NCBI GenBank assembly: GCA_020186115.1
Contig: WSYJ01000164.1
Coordinates: 930,001-994,000 of the forward strand
Direction: 5' to 3'
Source of the DNA: Histomonas meleagridis
Taxonomy: Eukaryota > Parabasalia > Tritrichomonadida > Dientamoebidae
DNA length: 64,000 nt
The translations under genes were made by a program, and so were the position numbers. The notes beneath the pieces were generated by a model. It was not told the origin of the DNA. It saw only the letters and a list, made by a program, of their open reading frames with translations, and did no database searches. Positions 10,102 to 20,553 of the stretch are shown piece after piece. How positions within the stretch are numbered: the first letter of the stretch is position 1; the number at the start of each line of letters is the position of its first letter.

Positions 10102-10551
10102 TTATGTGCAGAATGCTGGATTGATGTGGCCAAGAATATTAGTCCTGCAAATTGGACAGTGACTGTTTTTTTGTAGCCACGGATCAAGGCATTCCGAATG
10201 AAAAATGTGTGCGCATGGAAGGCTTACAGCTTTAGAGCCTTTTGTTATATTTTCCATGCAAACAGCACAAATTATACTGTCTGACGAATTGTAAATGAAA
10301 GGAATTACAATATCTTGTACAAGATGTCTTGATTTTTGAAGTTCTTTTTGAATATCACCATCTTTTTGGTTGTAATCTTCATCTATATAATTCTGTGTAT
10401 CTTCAAATTCGCACATAGAATCATCATCTGATGTTCTATATAAATCATCTATTTGTTCATCATAACATAGTTTACAGAGGCCACCTTCACAAATATTTCC
10501 AAATGTTCCACAGTTTTTGCAGAAATCTTCGATTTCTCCATCAGTTTCCAT
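10102..10551 (-). CDS. RING-H2 zinc-finger protein, probable E3 ubiquitin ligase
   Basis: Residues about 95-136 form a canonical RING-H2: C-x2-C, then CAHIFH, C, and CPIC, with a WLQ tryptophan before the last Cys pair. This predicts E2 binding and ubiquitin ligase activity. A second Cys cluster (CKNC and CKLC, residues 11-29) may bind another zinc. The middle is acidic and disordered. The frame extends 32 codons further to an ATG at 10647, but that stretch is hydrophobic and unlike a protein N-terminus. METDGEIEDF at 10551 is therefore preferred. The substrate is unknown. Confidence 0.75.
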   Translation of the reverse strand: METDGEIEDFCKNCGTFGNICEGGLCKLCYDEQIDDLYRTSDDDSMCEFEDTQNYIDEDYNQKDGDIQKELQKSRHLVQDIVIPFIYNSSDSIICAVCMENITKGSKAVSLPCAHIFHSECLDPWLQKNSHCPICRTNILGHINPAFCT

Positions 10552-10863
10552 GGCCACTGGAAGACCCGACTTGAAATTGTGAACGACGATTAAATTCAAT
10601 TGAAAAAAATGATTTTGAATTGAAAAAAGATATTCATGCATTAACATTAAGAATTTGTTTTAGCTTTCGATTTTAAACATTTTAATACAATAATGTATGA
10701 TGTATTTTAAAATAATTTCGATTTATTTTGTTTCCAATTTCATCAAAAAAAATTTGATGATTCAATTTGGAAACATTTTCTTTCTTAATTTCAGAAAAAG
10801 TTTTTTATATTTGATTGGGTAAATACAGAACATTTATTAAAATAGGGAATACACGTATATATG

Positions 10864-11709
10864 TTAAATTACATCAACAACAGATCCTGCAAAGTTTATC
10901 AAAGATTCACATGAATCAACAAGGCTTTTGATTTCTTTCATTTTTTGGGATGTTTTATTATCAAGCGGTTCGATTTTATGCAATTCAAGATTTATTGACG
11001 CCATATCTAAAAGCTGTTCGCGAAGGCTATCAATATCAATGGAATTGGATTTTTCAATAAGAGCTTCGACTTTTTGCCGTTTTTCACGGGAAACCAGAAG
11101 ATTTTGTTTTGATAATTCAATTTCTTGTTCGAATAGCTCACGTTTGGCTTTAAGAAGTCTAGCTTGTTCGCTCAGTGAATGGTTCTTTTTGTGAAGAGAA
11201 TTTAAGTCAATTTTTTCGGAAGATTCATATTCAATGCATTTGGCTTCAATTTGTTTTTTCGAGAGTTCTAACTTGAGAATTGCTGAAGATAGTCTGGAGC
11301 TTTGAATTTTTAACTCATTTTCTCTTTGTTTTTCTTTGTCATATTCCTTTGATAAATTTTTATATTCTGCTAATAATTTATCATATTCCTTTTTTTGGTC
11401 TCGTAAATAAATAGCTTCATCTGTAGCTCTTCTAAGTTCGTTTAGTTGATTTTGTAATGTTTCATGCAGTTTTTGATGTTTTGAAATCTGTTGTTTAAGA
11501 AAAGAAATTTTTTCTGTGGTTTCTTTTAATGGAGGAACAGATGTTGATGAAATTAATAACGAGAGTGTTGATGCTTCATGTTTTTGTTTTTCAATAATTT
11601 CTTTACATCTTTGAATTTGCTCGCGAATGGTGTCTCTCTTTAATTCTAAGCTTTTAACCTGTGACAAAAGAGAAGCAGTTTCTGAAATGATTTTTCCTCT
11701 ATTTGTCAT
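10864..11709 (-). CDS. Long coiled-coil protein, 281 residues
   Basis: Residues 5-240 are a nearly continuous coiled coil with E/K/L/Q heptads. The short tail is more hydrophobic (SLINFAGSVVDVI). There are no zinc, nucleotide-binding or membrane features. The start at 11709 (MTNRGKI) is followed at once by heptads. Upstream, on the coding strand, a GTGCCCAATCG stretch next to a poly-T/A run resembles the GGGTGCCC box of other promoters here. I do not recognise the family. An SMC-like or kinetochore coiled coil is possible. Confidence 0.7.
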   Translation of the reverse strand: MTNRGKIISETASLLSQVKSLELKRDTIREQIQRCKEIIEKQKHEASTLSLLISSTSVPPLKETTEKISFLKQQISKHQKLHETLQNQLNELRRATDEAIYLRDQKKEYDKLLAEYKNLSKEYDKEKQRENELKIQSSRLSSAILKLELSKKQIEAKCIEYESSEKIDLNSLHKKNHSLSEQARLLKAKRELFEQEIELSKQNLLVSREKRQKVEALIEKSNSIDIDSLREQLLDMASINLELHKIEPLDNKTSQKMKEIKSLVDSCESLINFAGSVVDVI

Positions 11710-11991
11710 GTGCCTCCAGGTTTGTATTCTCTATGGCGCGATTTTAAAAAAAGAAACGATTGGGCACTTTTTTGTAATGCACTCTATTACTTCGATCATT
11801 TTTCAGACAAAAAATGCCTCGTTGTAAAATTACAACAAGTGATTTTACGGTTATGTCTTCGTAAATTGAATCAAACGAACGGTTTTTACATGTGGTTGTT
11901 GATGATCGAAAATTTTTTAAAATAATTTTTTCTATTTATTTTCTAAATGTTTGTTTTGTTTTTTTCGGAAACAACTCTATTTTTAAGAGTC

Positions 11992-12534
11992 CTAAGTGAA
12001 AAGATCTTCTGGAAGCTCAGCTAATTGAGGAGTAAAAGATCCAACAATTGCTCCTCTTGTCCTTCCAAACATTATATCAAAATCTGAGTCGTCTGGAATT
12101 TGTGTAGCGCGTTTTTCTGGTGGATTTTGTGTTTTCGGTTTTGGATTCATTGTTGATGCTGGTGTCCGAAGATAAGGTACAAATTTGGCAGGTGAAAAAG
12201 CAGAAAGTGGCCTTATGAGGGTTGTTTTTCTTTCTTCTTGACGAGAAGATTCATGTGGAGCAATAAATATAAAAGATCTTGAAAAACAGCAAAGGAACTC
12301 ACAGCTGCATTTCAAACAAATAAGATCGAAGCATGTTTCAGATCTCGTTCTTATGCCTGCTTTTGGTAAAGATTTGATTGTTATCGAATTTGGTTTAACT
12401 TCATAATATACGTCGCCATAACCCCTGATCAAGTTTCGTTCATATGCATTAATTCGAGGTGTACAACCAGGTGGAACTTGTTTTCCTATGAAACGAATAT
12501 TTCCGCAGGTACATTTAGATTCTCCACTCGTCAT
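11992..12534 (-). CDS. Hypothetical protein with N-terminal cysteine pairs
   Basis: This 180-residue protein starts MTSGESKCTCGNIRF, with a second Cys group DLICLKCSCEFLCC near residue 75. Two CxC/CxxC pairs about 65 residues apart suggest a zinc-binding beta domain in the first 90 residues. The rest is Pro/Ser/Thr/Lys-rich and likely disordered, ending in a short acidic tail (AELPEDLFT). There is no signal peptide. The family is not recognised. The opposite-strand frame at 12478-12849 overlaps its 5' end and is probably a shadow. Confidence 0.55.
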   Translation of the reverse strand: MTSGESKCTCGNIRFIGKQVPPGCTPRINAYERNLIRGYGDVYYEVKPNSITIKSLPKAGIRTRSETCFDLICLKCSCEFLCCFSRSFIFIAPHESSRQEERKTTLIRPLSAFSPAKFVPYLRTPASTMNPKPKTQNPPEKRATQIPDDSDFDIMFGRTRGAIVGSFTPQLAELPEDLFT

Positions 12535-13451
12535 CTTGTCTCCTCGATACTTTTTGTTTATTTTACGACTTATCTGTCCGACATTTCATTGCTTTACGCC
12601 AAGTTAAGACCAACGTTCCAACAGCTTTGGTGTCCGAAATCGATTCAATTTTGTATTTGTTGTAAAATGATAATTGAATTAACACCTTTTATATTTAACA
12701 AAAAGTGGAGTCAAAATCTTCTTCCACTCGAAAAGTTTTTAAAAACGTTAATTTTTGAAATCATGCCAGAAAAAAATGAAATATCACCAGCCGTTGATAG
12801 ATATTTTCAGATAACGGTGGAACAGTTCACAATTCAATACATTTTCTAACAAAAGCAAAAATTTCTGATGTTTACGAAAATAATGATAAAACAACAATAA
12901 CAAATGAGTTTTTTTTCAACTTTTCTAAGTAAGGATAAATCATAATAACAAATTTAAAGGATGGTGCTGTATCAATTACATCGTTTGATTCGATAAATAT
13001 GATATTTTATTGAAGTTATTATGTTATTACAAATATGTAAGAGAATCTACTAAATATAATTAAAATTAAAAATGGACATAAACGTCAGACTAATAAGGAA
13101 AAATTGGAGTGTAATGTTAAGATTATAAGTTTTTTTTTTTTAAATTCTAAATCGAAAACTGTTGCAAGTAAACAAGTATCGTAATAATAATAACCAACAA
13201 CATTTAGAATGGTAAAGTAGTACATTTGATTCTTTCGTGAGAAAAAGAGATTTACTTCAAGTTATTTTAATGCGAAGTCGATTATCTCTCTTAATCAAGA
13301 TTTTTTGAATGTCTTACTCATGTACGTGTTGTTTTTACACACCCTTTGCATTCTTTTCTATATCTAAGATATATAAAGCCTTTCTCATTTCCAAAAAATT
13401 ACAATTTTCGGACCACCCCAATAAAACTGGCAATTTGAATCTCAAAAGTCA
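12535..13451. other. Intergenic region upstream of cullin gene
   Basis: AT-rich, with the cullin promoter at its right end (a GGACCACCCC box at 13410-13419). Short coding-like scraps occur between 12840 and 13010 in shifting frames, for example KISDVYENNDKTTITNEF, which may be an old relic. No gene can be supported. Confidence 0.4.
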
Positions 13452-15512
13452 ATGCAGCACTTGGAAAGGCTGAAAAGCTTTATTCACAATATAGTTTCAT
13501 TGCCTAACTTCATAATAACCCCAAATGAATATGTTTCAGTCTCTTATTCAGTATATTATTTATCAACAATCGAACCTCAAATTATTCAACCCAATTCAAA
13601 TCCTTATGATTCACCATTTGAGAATTTATTTGAGTTTATTTGTAATTTTCTAGATAATGAAATAAAATCATCAGCAAAAGATATAATTCCACAATATGAG
13701 TTATACCTCAAGCTGATCCAAAAGAAATCAACAGTTTTTACCCATATTTGTAATACCATTGAAAAGAGAAAATTCTGTTTTTTAAAGCTTTCAAGTACTT
13801 GTTCAATCCAAGCAATATTTTGCAAATTATTTTTTGATAATATATTTTCACAAAAAATCAACGAAGTAATCGACAGCGGAATTTCCAGCCTAGAATCTCT
13901 TTTCGAAAACTACCAGACAGCTGATCTTACATCTTTCCATTCTCTTATTTCATTAATTTATTATGCGTCAACTGCTGACAGATCCAAAAATTTTTACGAA
14001 ATAATGACAAACCAAATATATCCCAAAATACAAGCTGTCTTTACTAAATATAAATCGCTTGACATAAATTTATATCCAAAAATAATTCCAGTTCTCTCAC
14101 ATATTGTTAATTCTCTTGAAAGTACGTCTGCCAAAGAATTTGTTTGTAAGTCTTTTTATGAAATTGGAATTCAGCCTAATCTTGATAAGATCAAATCTAT
14201 TATATTTAGTTACCATGGAAATGATCTATTTCTAAAAACTCCACCACCATCAGAAGCTTTACTCCTTTCTGCTCTTTCTTTTTATCCTACTGATTCTACA
14301 AAGAAAATAATTATTGAAATATTCAATAATACCATAAAATCTTTCATTGTTCCTCTCGAAAAAGAGCTTATTATTCGCAACCTTGCTCTTAAGATGCTCC
14401 AATTACTCCAAATTCAAGAAAATTTCTTAAATCTTTTAAACGATGTCACTTTTAGAAAAGTGACAAATAAAGTTCTATCGGAGCTATTAAACAAAGCTAA
14501 ATTCTCGGCTAAATTTGGAGAAAAGTATCCTATTGCTCTTTCATACATTGTTGATACCTATCTTAAACGTGGCAATGCATTCAAATCTAAGGTCACACAA
14601 TCAAATATATCTCGTCTTCTTTCATTAGTTTATGAACGAGATTTATTTGTATCAGTTCATACATGTAACCTTTTCTACCGTATTGTTACACGGTCTACCA
14701 TTGGTATTTCCTACGAAGCCAAATTTTTGGATTCAATAGCTGCCGTTGTTCTCGATGAAAATCTTAAAGAAGCTAGACAAATCATAGATGAGACTCGTAT
14801 ATGTACTGAGCCAACTCTTCCCAACTTTTCTTACATATTTACATGTTTATCTTTCAAGCCTAATAAGAACTTTTCCAACAAATTCTTACTTCCTCGCGAA
14901 TACAATTCTTTAGTGGGCAGTGCCACTAATCTTATTTCCAAGCGATTTCCAAGTAAGAAAATTGAATGGTCACATTACTTCGCCACAACTGAAATGCGTC
15001 TTAAAACCACTGCTGGTGTCTCTGATCTCATTACATCCATACCACAATATGATATATTGCATCTTTTTGAAGAAAATGGAAATTTACAAATTCCAATTAA
15101 CTCATTAATCGATACCATTGGCATCACAAAATCACATCTCGAGTCTGTTTTGAAAACGCTTGTTTCATCTAAGATCCTCTTATTAACTAAGAAAGAAAAT
15201 GGTGATCAAATTATTTCATTTAACATGAACTTTCAACAAAAGAAAGCCATGATCGCTGACAACTGGAGCCCTAAAGCAGTCAAGCCTAAGAATAATGACG
15301 TTTCTAGGTTCATATGTGTCAAAGCAGCAGTCGTAAGGATAATGAAAGCAAATCGAATGATGAACATTAGGCAACTGATAGACAAAACAATCAATGATAT
15401 TGCGTGCTTATTCCCGACTTCGACAGATGAAGTTAAAAGATCGATAGATGTACTTGTAGAAGATGGATATTTGGAAAGAAAAGGTGATACACATTTAGCT
15501 TATATTGAGTAA
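13452..15512 (+). CDS. Cullin, scaffold of a cullin-RING ubiquitin ligase
   Basis: The 686-residue length and the C-terminal architecture identify a cullin. Residues about 30-350 are the helical cullin repeats. The cullin-homology region follows, with WSHYFATTEMRLKTT and the YDILHLFEENG winged-helix segment. The C-terminal neddylation domain has the hallmark VVRIMKANRMMNIRQLI, and K632 is the predicted NEDD8 acceptor. The domain ends in DGYLERKGDTHLAYIE, matching the usual EYLER...Y-A ending. It would hold RBX1 at the C-terminus and an adaptor at the N-terminus. The subtype (CUL1/3/4) cannot be called from the sequence alone. Confidence 0.88.
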   Translation: MQHLERLKSFIHNIVSLPNFIITPNEYVSVSYSVYYLSTIEPQIIQPNSNPYDSPFENLFEFICNFLDNEIKSSAKDIIPQYELYLKLIQKKSTVFTHICNTIEKRKFCFLKLSSTCSIQAIFCKLFFDNIFSQKINEVIDSGISSLESLFENYQTADLTSFHSLISLIYYASTADRSKNFYEIMTNQIYPKIQAVFTKYKSLDINLYPKIIPVLSHIVNSLESTSAKEFVCKSFYEIGIQPNLDKIKSIIFSYHGNDLFLKTPPPSEALLLSALSFYPTDSTKKIIIEIFNNTIKSFIVPLEKELIIRNLALKMLQLLQIQENFLNLLNDVTFRKVTNKVLSELLNKAKFSAKFGEKYPIALSYIVDTYLKRGNAFKSKVTQSNISRLLSLVYERDLFVSVHTCNLFYRIVTRSTIGISYEAKFLDSIAAVVLDENLKEARQIIDETRICTEPTLPNFSYIFTCLSFKPNKNFSNKFLLPREYNSLVGSATNLISKRFPSKKIEWSHYFATTEMRLKTTAGVSDLITSIPQYDILHLFEENGNLQIPINSLIDTIGITKSHLESVLKTLVSSKILLLTKKENGDQIISFNMNFQQKKAMIADNWSPKAVKPKNNDVSRFICVKAAVVRIMKANRMMNIRQLIDKTINDIACLFPTSTDEVKRSIDVLVEDGYLERKGDTHLAYIE

Positions 15513-15790
15513 AATAACAAATTTGTCTAAATCACTAACAATTTTTTCTTGAAACAGAAATTCGTTGTAAACGAATTCAAAAGAGCACTTTTTTATAAAT
15601 CATTTAAATTGATGCTTGCTAAATGTTGTTAAGAAATAAAAAAATAAATATATAATGATGGAAGTAACATTATTTAAAAATGATCACTTAGGCTTTAGAA
15701 GTTTCTGGAATAAGAAAAGTAATAAAATAATTTATTTTATTCAGATATTTTTGACTCCTATTTCATAAGAAAAAAGTACATTATACCATA

Positions 15791-16354
15791 TTAAGAACGT
15801 ATGAATTGATTTCCTGGTGTGAATGGTTGAATACCATACAGTAAGTTCATGTAGATGCTTTGGATTTGATTGCAAAGGCTCTTAGTTGCTGTCTCCTGAA
15901 TCGGAGAAAAGCCCTCAATTGAAATAGCAACGTTGTCTGGATCAATTGAGACTTCTTGCCATGATAAAATTTCAAAAATTTTGATAGTGATAGATTCATA
16001 CTCAAAACTATATCCACGTTCAATCCATGTATGTGTTGGCTGATGTCCCATAGATCTAATAAATTTGTGTGCATCGCCTGAAACATGTGAAATCAATGCA
16101 TGTTGAGTTGTAATTCCTTCTTGAGGCGCGCGCTTGAGTTCACCAAGAGTGACTATAGTGTGGTCATCAGTGTTGGTGGTAAGATCTTCATCAATTCGTA
16201 TAATAATATTTGCTTGTTGATAAACTGTATATTCTTGAGAGATTTGTTTACCATTTCCATAGCAACTTTCTATAAGCTGGAGCTTTTCATCGCGTAAGCT
16301 AATAGGAATTAATGTTTGCATTTTGCAATAATGTAACCCACTATTTTCACGCAT
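15791..16354 (-). CDS. Mediator subunit Med18-like protein
   Basis: This protein of 187 residues, or 176 from the second Met at 16321, has a Med18-like layout: an N-terminal strand (MQTLIPISLRDEKLQLIE), a middle strand pair, then RGYSFEYESITIKIFEIL, which resembles the Med18 GY-F...K-I-V-K-I strand. A late strand and a C-terminal helix follow. Med18 forms the Mediator head jaw with Med20. The match is by pattern and order of strands, not by many identities, so it needs a profile search. An MQTL start fits Med18 better than the upstream MREN start. Confidence 0.4.
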   Translation of the reverse strand: MRENSGLHYCKMQTLIPISLRDEKLQLIESCYGNGKQISQEYTVYQQANIIIRIDEDLTTNTDDHTIVTLGELKRAPQEGITTQHALISHVSGDAHKFIRSMGHQPTHTWIERGYSFEYESITIKIFEILSWQEVSIDPDNVAISIEGFSPIQETATKSLCNQIQSIYMNLLYGIQPFTPGNQFIRS

Positions 16355-16521
16355 TTGGATCCAAATTTAAATTGACAATGTTTGTTAGCATTATCTTAAG
16401 CAAAAATGAAAATGTGATTTTTATTTAAAATTTGGTTGTTGTTATTTTTCCTGTTGTTTGCCTTTATTAGGCAATGAAACTTTAAAAAAACCAAATTTAA
16501 TAATATAAATTATTTTTGAAT

Positions 16522-16989
16522 TTATATTATTTTTGGATATTTTTCACAATGTTTGCGGAAACTTTCATTTGATCTTCTGTAACTACGGGCTTTGTCACAA
16601 ATGTCTTTTGCTGTCCTTCCATTAGTTTGAAATATTTCGTACTCATCGCGTATCTTAGCCCAGGCTCCATATCCGAATTCTTCAATGCCTTTTTTCAAAT
16701 ACGATATTTCCTCGTCATCCCAAATAAGAGGAACTCTTTTTCCATCAATAAAATCACGATTTGGTGATAAAATTTGTTTTGATTTTGCTGTAGTTTTACT
16801 TGCTTTAGGTTCACCTTTTTTATTTTCTTTTGTTTGTCGAGTGGATATGGATTCTTGATTTTCAATTTTTTTATGTTCCCGTATGTTTCTCCAAGAATAA
16901 CCAACAATGTATGCATAAGCTTCGCAAACATCTTTATATTGTACTTTTTTTAATTCCAAGCTTTCAATAAATGCAGTTACTTCTTCCAT
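16522..16989 (-). CDS. Single Myb/SANT protein with a telobox-like third helix
   Basis: Residues about 88-142 form one Myb domain: VPLIWDDEEISYLKKGIEEF, GAWAKIRDEY, then TAKDICDKARSYRR. The last helix resembles the telobox VDxKDKxRN of TRF, Taz1 and plant telomere-binding proteins. The C-terminal position of the domain also fits that group. The N-terminal 45 residues are helical and the linker is Lys-rich. The ATG at 16989 is preceded on the coding strand by AAACCGTTTAACC, ending five bases from the start. Whether it binds telomeric or promoter DNA cannot be told from the sequence. Confidence 0.65.
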   Translation of the reverse strand: MEEVTAFIESLELKKVQYKDVCEAYAYIVGYSWRNIREHKKIENQESISTRQTKENKKGEPKASKTTAKSKQILSPNRDFIDGKRVPLIWDDEEISYLKKGIEEFGYGAWAKIRDEYEIFQTNGRTAKDICDKARSYRRSNESFRKHCEKYPKII

Positions 16990-17277
16990 TTGGTTAAACG
17001 GTTTCCCATATCATCTTTATTTGTGCATTTTCATTTCAAATTGTATCCAGAGTTTGTTTTTTCCCAACAAATAAAGACTCTTTATCAGCTACAAATGATT
17101 ACACCATGAGATGAGGTTAAATATTTCATGAAATTACTTATTAATTATATTGAAAAATAATGTTATTATCAAAAATTTATACATAAACCAAAATAATTTA
17201 TTTGGGTATCTACAAGAATGCTTCCTTCTTACTACTAGATCTTATAAATTGAGATTTATACGAACAAAGAAAAATCA

Positions 17278-18732
17278 GTGTTCGGACTGACATGTGATAT
17301 AAAAGCCATCCAAATTATGGATGGTATATCCACAAGGAAAGAACTAAGAAGTAACTCAAATTTTTCAAGTCTCTCCACAGAAGAACTTGCTGAATACCAT
17401 ACTTTAATAAGTAATAATATTAATAATTTCAACCAAGCTGTAATTTCACAAAATCCTGCAAATATTTCCAATGCATCTCAACAACTTTGTGAGATCCTCG
17501 TGCCACATGTTAAGCTTTCAGTAGATCAATTTAATGAAGTTAATTTTATTAAGAATCTTGTATCTATTTTATGTTTAAATAATGTTGAATTAGTTTTGCT
17601 TGTCTCAAAACTCCTTGCGCGTATTATATATTTAACTGATGGATTTGTAAAAGAATTTCCAGTAGATCTTCTTCAACATTTATTTACTCTTCTGATGAAT
17701 TCACCTCCAGGTACTGATATCACATACCTTGTAGATCTTCTTTGCAATTTTTGTTCCGAAATTTCAGATTTATCAATTTATTCAGATAAAATATATGAAA
17801 TCATCAATTCATATGGTCAGCGTCCCATCACCGTATCATATGTTATTCTTATTCATCATTTATCACGTCATGTTGTGCCCAAAAAAGAATTTATTGATTA
17901 TCTTTTTTTCCTTGTCAAGCAACCCAATGATGAGATCACGCGCCTCTCGCTATGGGTTATCTCATCTTATTGCCGGTATCGAGGCTGTGGTGCCAGTGGT
18001 CTTATCTTGGAAAATTATCTTGATTTTTTGCTCAACTATATCATTCATGGGACAGTTCCTGAGCACATTGAAGCCAGTATATCCATTCTCACCCATTGTA
18101 TCCAACTTTCACAAATTGATATTGGCATATTACCGATACCAAGTTTCATTGAATTATGTCATTCTACCAATCAAATTATCCAATACTCTGCGCTTCAGTT
18201 CATCCGTGCAGCCGCCGTCATCAATCCTGAAATAATATACCAATGTAATATTTTGAGTTTTATTGAGCTTTCTGAGCATTCCACTTTTCGTGTATTGTTC
18301 TTAATTGTGTGGATCTTTTCACAAATTTTAGCTTCTTCTTCATTTGAGTTTCTTATGCAATTACCACTTGAGCAAATTCTTTCTTTCATCTTTTCTAAAA
18401 TTGATGATAATGATACACTCCAATATTTGGTTTTGAAAAATTTGCATTCGATGAAATATACGTTAGAAATCCAAAATCGATCGGATATCTTCTACGAGTT
18501 AATGCAAAGAATAGACGCAATGGATAAGATGGATAGTTTGGTGTTCTCCCAAAATGATGAAGTTGCGAACGAGGCGCAAATGATGTTGGAGGAACCATTG
18601 GAGGAAATCAATAAGACAATGATGGAGGCAATGGACACCATTAAAAGGTTTGAGGATGCAGAGCTGGTGAGCGAGGATAATGAGGAGTGGAAGAATGTGA
18701 AGTCAATTAGATTCGTATATAACAAAAAATAA
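17278..18732 (+). CDS. ARM/HEAT-repeat protein (importin-alpha-like fold)
   Basis: Residues about 60-420 form repeated three-helix units with ARM spacing (VELVLLVSKLLARIIYL, EHIEASISILTHCIQL, NQIIQYSALQFIRAAAVI). The C-terminal 70 residues are acidic (EEPLEEINKTMMEAMD). No basic importin-beta-binding segment is clear at the N-terminus, although STRKELRSNS near the start is weakly basic. The better start may be the Met at codon 14 (17317, MDGISTRKEL). It is divergent from classical karyopherin alpha, so cargo binding is only inferred from the fold. Confidence 0.65.
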   Translation: MFGLTCDIKAIQIMDGISTRKELRSNSNFSSLSTEELAEYHTLISNNINNFNQAVISQNPANISNASQQLCEILVPHVKLSVDQFNEVNFIKNLVSILCLNNVELVLLVSKLLARIIYLTDGFVKEFPVDLLQHLFTLLMNSPPGTDITYLVDLLCNFCSEISDLSIYSDKIYEIINSYGQRPITVSYVILIHHLSRHVVPKKEFIDYLFFLVKQPNDEITRLSLWVISSYCRYRGCGASGLILENYLDFLLNYIIHGTVPEHIEASISILTHCIQLSQIDIGILPIPSFIELCHSTNQIIQYSALQFIRAAAVINPEIIYQCNILSFIELSEHSTFRVLFLIVWIFSQILASSSFEFLMQLPLEQILSFIFSKIDDNDTLQYLVLKNLHSMKYTLEIQNRSDIFYELMQRIDAMDKMDSLVFSQNDEVANEAQMMLEEPLEEINKTMMEAMDTIKRFEDAELVSEDNEEWKNVKSIRFVYNKK

Positions 18733-18897
18733 ATAAATATTTCTAATGAAAATAATCTTTTAAATGTAATAATATAACTTGTGCAGCATTCGTATGAATT
18801 AATTCATTAAAAATGTTCTTGGAACCAAAGAAATGATTTTAAATATTAAAAATATGGAATTCATAATAAAATATTAAAATTAAAATGATTTACTTAT

Positions 18898-19320
18898 TTA
18901 AATCCATTTGTCTTTCTCTTCTCTATAATATTCATATAGATTGTTTATTTGTGGCGTTTCTATATGCACGTTTTGATCTTCTTTCGGTGTGCGATATGAA
19001 GACTTTCGTGATCGAGTGAAGATATAAATAACCCATGCTAAGACAAATGCAAGGCATAAGCCTGACATTATACAGGCTAAAACAGCTAAATAAAACAACA
19101 AATCAATTTTGATCTTCGTTTCTTCCTTTCTTCCAATCAAAGGCATTGTAAAAAGTGTTTTTACAAATCTTTTCATCCTTCCATCTCCTGTTTCATGATT
19201 ATTGTTTGATGATGATGCTTCAGAAAAATTACCCTGAGCAACAGAAAATGTTTCATTTAGTGTTTTACTTAATGTGGGTACAATCCAATATGAAACAATC
19301 ACTAAGCTTAATATGAACAT
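18898..19320 (-). CDS. Small type I membrane protein with tyrosine-rich tail
   Basis: Residues 1-18 are a hydrophobic signal-like segment (FILSLVIVSYWIVPTL). Residues about 75-100 form one transmembrane helix (FYLAVLACIMSGLCLAFVLAWVIYIF), followed by a basic stop-transfer RSRKSS. The lumenal part has N-glycosylation-like NETF and NFSE. The 35-residue cytosolic tail ends with NNLYEYYREEKDKWI. A tyrosine cluster next to acidic and basic residues suggests a sorting or endocytosis signal, as in trichomonad surface proteins, but this is inference. There is no catalytic domain. Confidence 0.65.
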   Translation of the reverse strand: MFILSLVIVSYWIVPTLSKTLNETFSVAQGNFSEASSSNNNHETGDGRMKRFVKTLFTMPLIGRKEETKIKIDLLFYLAVLACIMSGLCLAFVLAWVIYIFTRSRKSSYRTPKEDQNVHIETPQINNLYEYYREEKDKWI

Positions 19321-19962
19321 ATTAATATAACAAATAAATTACAAATTAATTTATGTTCAACACCTTTAACAAAATTAAACAAATAATTTGAGAAAAATAT
19401 TTGAGTTCAATTAAAAATTAAAAGAAAGTTGACAAAAAAGAGGATGAAACATATCATCTTTTAAATCTAGGTTTCAAGTTTTTGTGGATAGAAACATGCA
19501 ATAGAAATCATATGACTTCAATATAGAATAAAATAATCACATATAAAAGTTGTATTCATAATTCATTCATTTACAAAGTTTCATAAATAAATGAGTTATT
19601 TTAGAAATATCAAATTTTGAAGATGATATTTTACAGATAAAAAAATTTATTTAATGAGAAGATAAACATTTTATTATAAAAAATTATTCGAAAGTAATCC
19701 AATTTTTAATCATTCATAATAAAAAACATAGAAAATTTCTTAGAAGTTTCGAACAAATCGATGATCACACAATTATCTTTTTCTTGTCGGCAAGATTTTA
19801 TGAAATCAAAAAACCGCTATTTCAATGGAAACTTCTCAGAAAAAATGGCGAACCTCCGAAAGTCAGTAACCCAAAATAACGTTAATTTTGAATCAAAACA
19901 CCGTTAATTGAGTCCAGCTTAACGGTTTTGATTTGTACTGCAGAATGATTTCACATCAAAAT
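19321..19962. other. Intergenic region with EF-hand gene promoter
   Basis: AT-rich and empty until about 19800. The last 160 bases hold CGAACCTCCGAAA (19849-19861), AACGTTAAT (19879-19887), ACCGTTAA (19900-19907) and AACGGTTTT (19921-19929), a run of Myb-like promoter elements before the EF-hand gene. Confidence 0.5.
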
Positions 19963-20553
19963 ATGGGAAACAAAGGAAGCAAAATAAAAATTAAAAAAAT
20001 TAATGTCACAAAAAAATTGATGTTAGAGCTAGAAGCTTCAACTCATTTTACTGTGGATGAAATAAAAGTTTTGCATGGAAGATTTAAAGAACTATCAAAA
20101 ATAGGTAAAAGAAAAGGTGGAATAGATATCCTTGATTTCCAAAATGCTCTCGGACTTTCAAATATGGAATTTGCTGAACGGATTTTTGCAGCTTTTGATA
20201 GTGACGGAAATTCAACAATTGATTTTATAGAGTTTGTAAATGGATTATCGGCAATTTGTAGCAGAGCTAACATTTCAGAAAAAGCAAGATTCTGTTTTAA
20301 TGTGTTTGACATTAGCAAAGATGGGTTGATTGAAAGAGATGAATTAATGATTGTTTTATCGTTAAGCTTGAAAGAAAATAGTTCTGTTTCTCTTTCAGAA
20401 GACAAGTTATCATCTTTAGTTGACAAAACATATCAACAAATTGATACAGATGGAAATGGAGTAATTGATTTTCAGGAATTTGAAAACGCTGCAATTAAAA
20501 ATCCTGCAATCTTAAATTGTGTCAATGTTGATATACAGTATTTATTTTGTTAA
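19963..20553 (+). CDS. Calcineurin B/CBL-like EF-hand protein, predicted N-myristoylated (copy 1)
   Basis: From the Met at 19963 the protein is 196 residues and begins MGNKGSK, a strong N-myristoylation signal. This start is preferred over the ATG ten codons upstream. Four EF-hand positions follow calcineurin-B spacing. The first is degenerate. The loops at about 79-90 (DSDGNSTIDFIE), 116-127 (DISKDGLIERDE) and 161-172 (DTDGNGVIDFQE) retain Ca ligands. It would act as a membrane-tethered Ca sensor, but the catalytic partner is unknown. The gene at 21033 is a tandem paralogue with the same length and start. Confidence 0.88.
   Translation: MGNKGSKIKIKKINVTKKLMLELEASTHFTVDEIKVLHGRFKELSKIGKRKGGIDILDFQNALGLSNMEFAERIFAAFDSDGNSTIDFIEFVNGLSAICSRANISEKARFCFNVFDISKDGLIERDELMIVLSLSLKENSSVSLSEDKLSSLVDKTYQQIDTDGNGVIDFQEFENAAIKNPAILNCVNVDIQYLFC

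Noticed and set aside
12478-12849. Open plus-strand frame of 123 codons overlapping the divergent gene
   Set aside because: It starts antisense inside the 11992-12534 gene, has unlike composition in its two halves, and has no recognisable domain.
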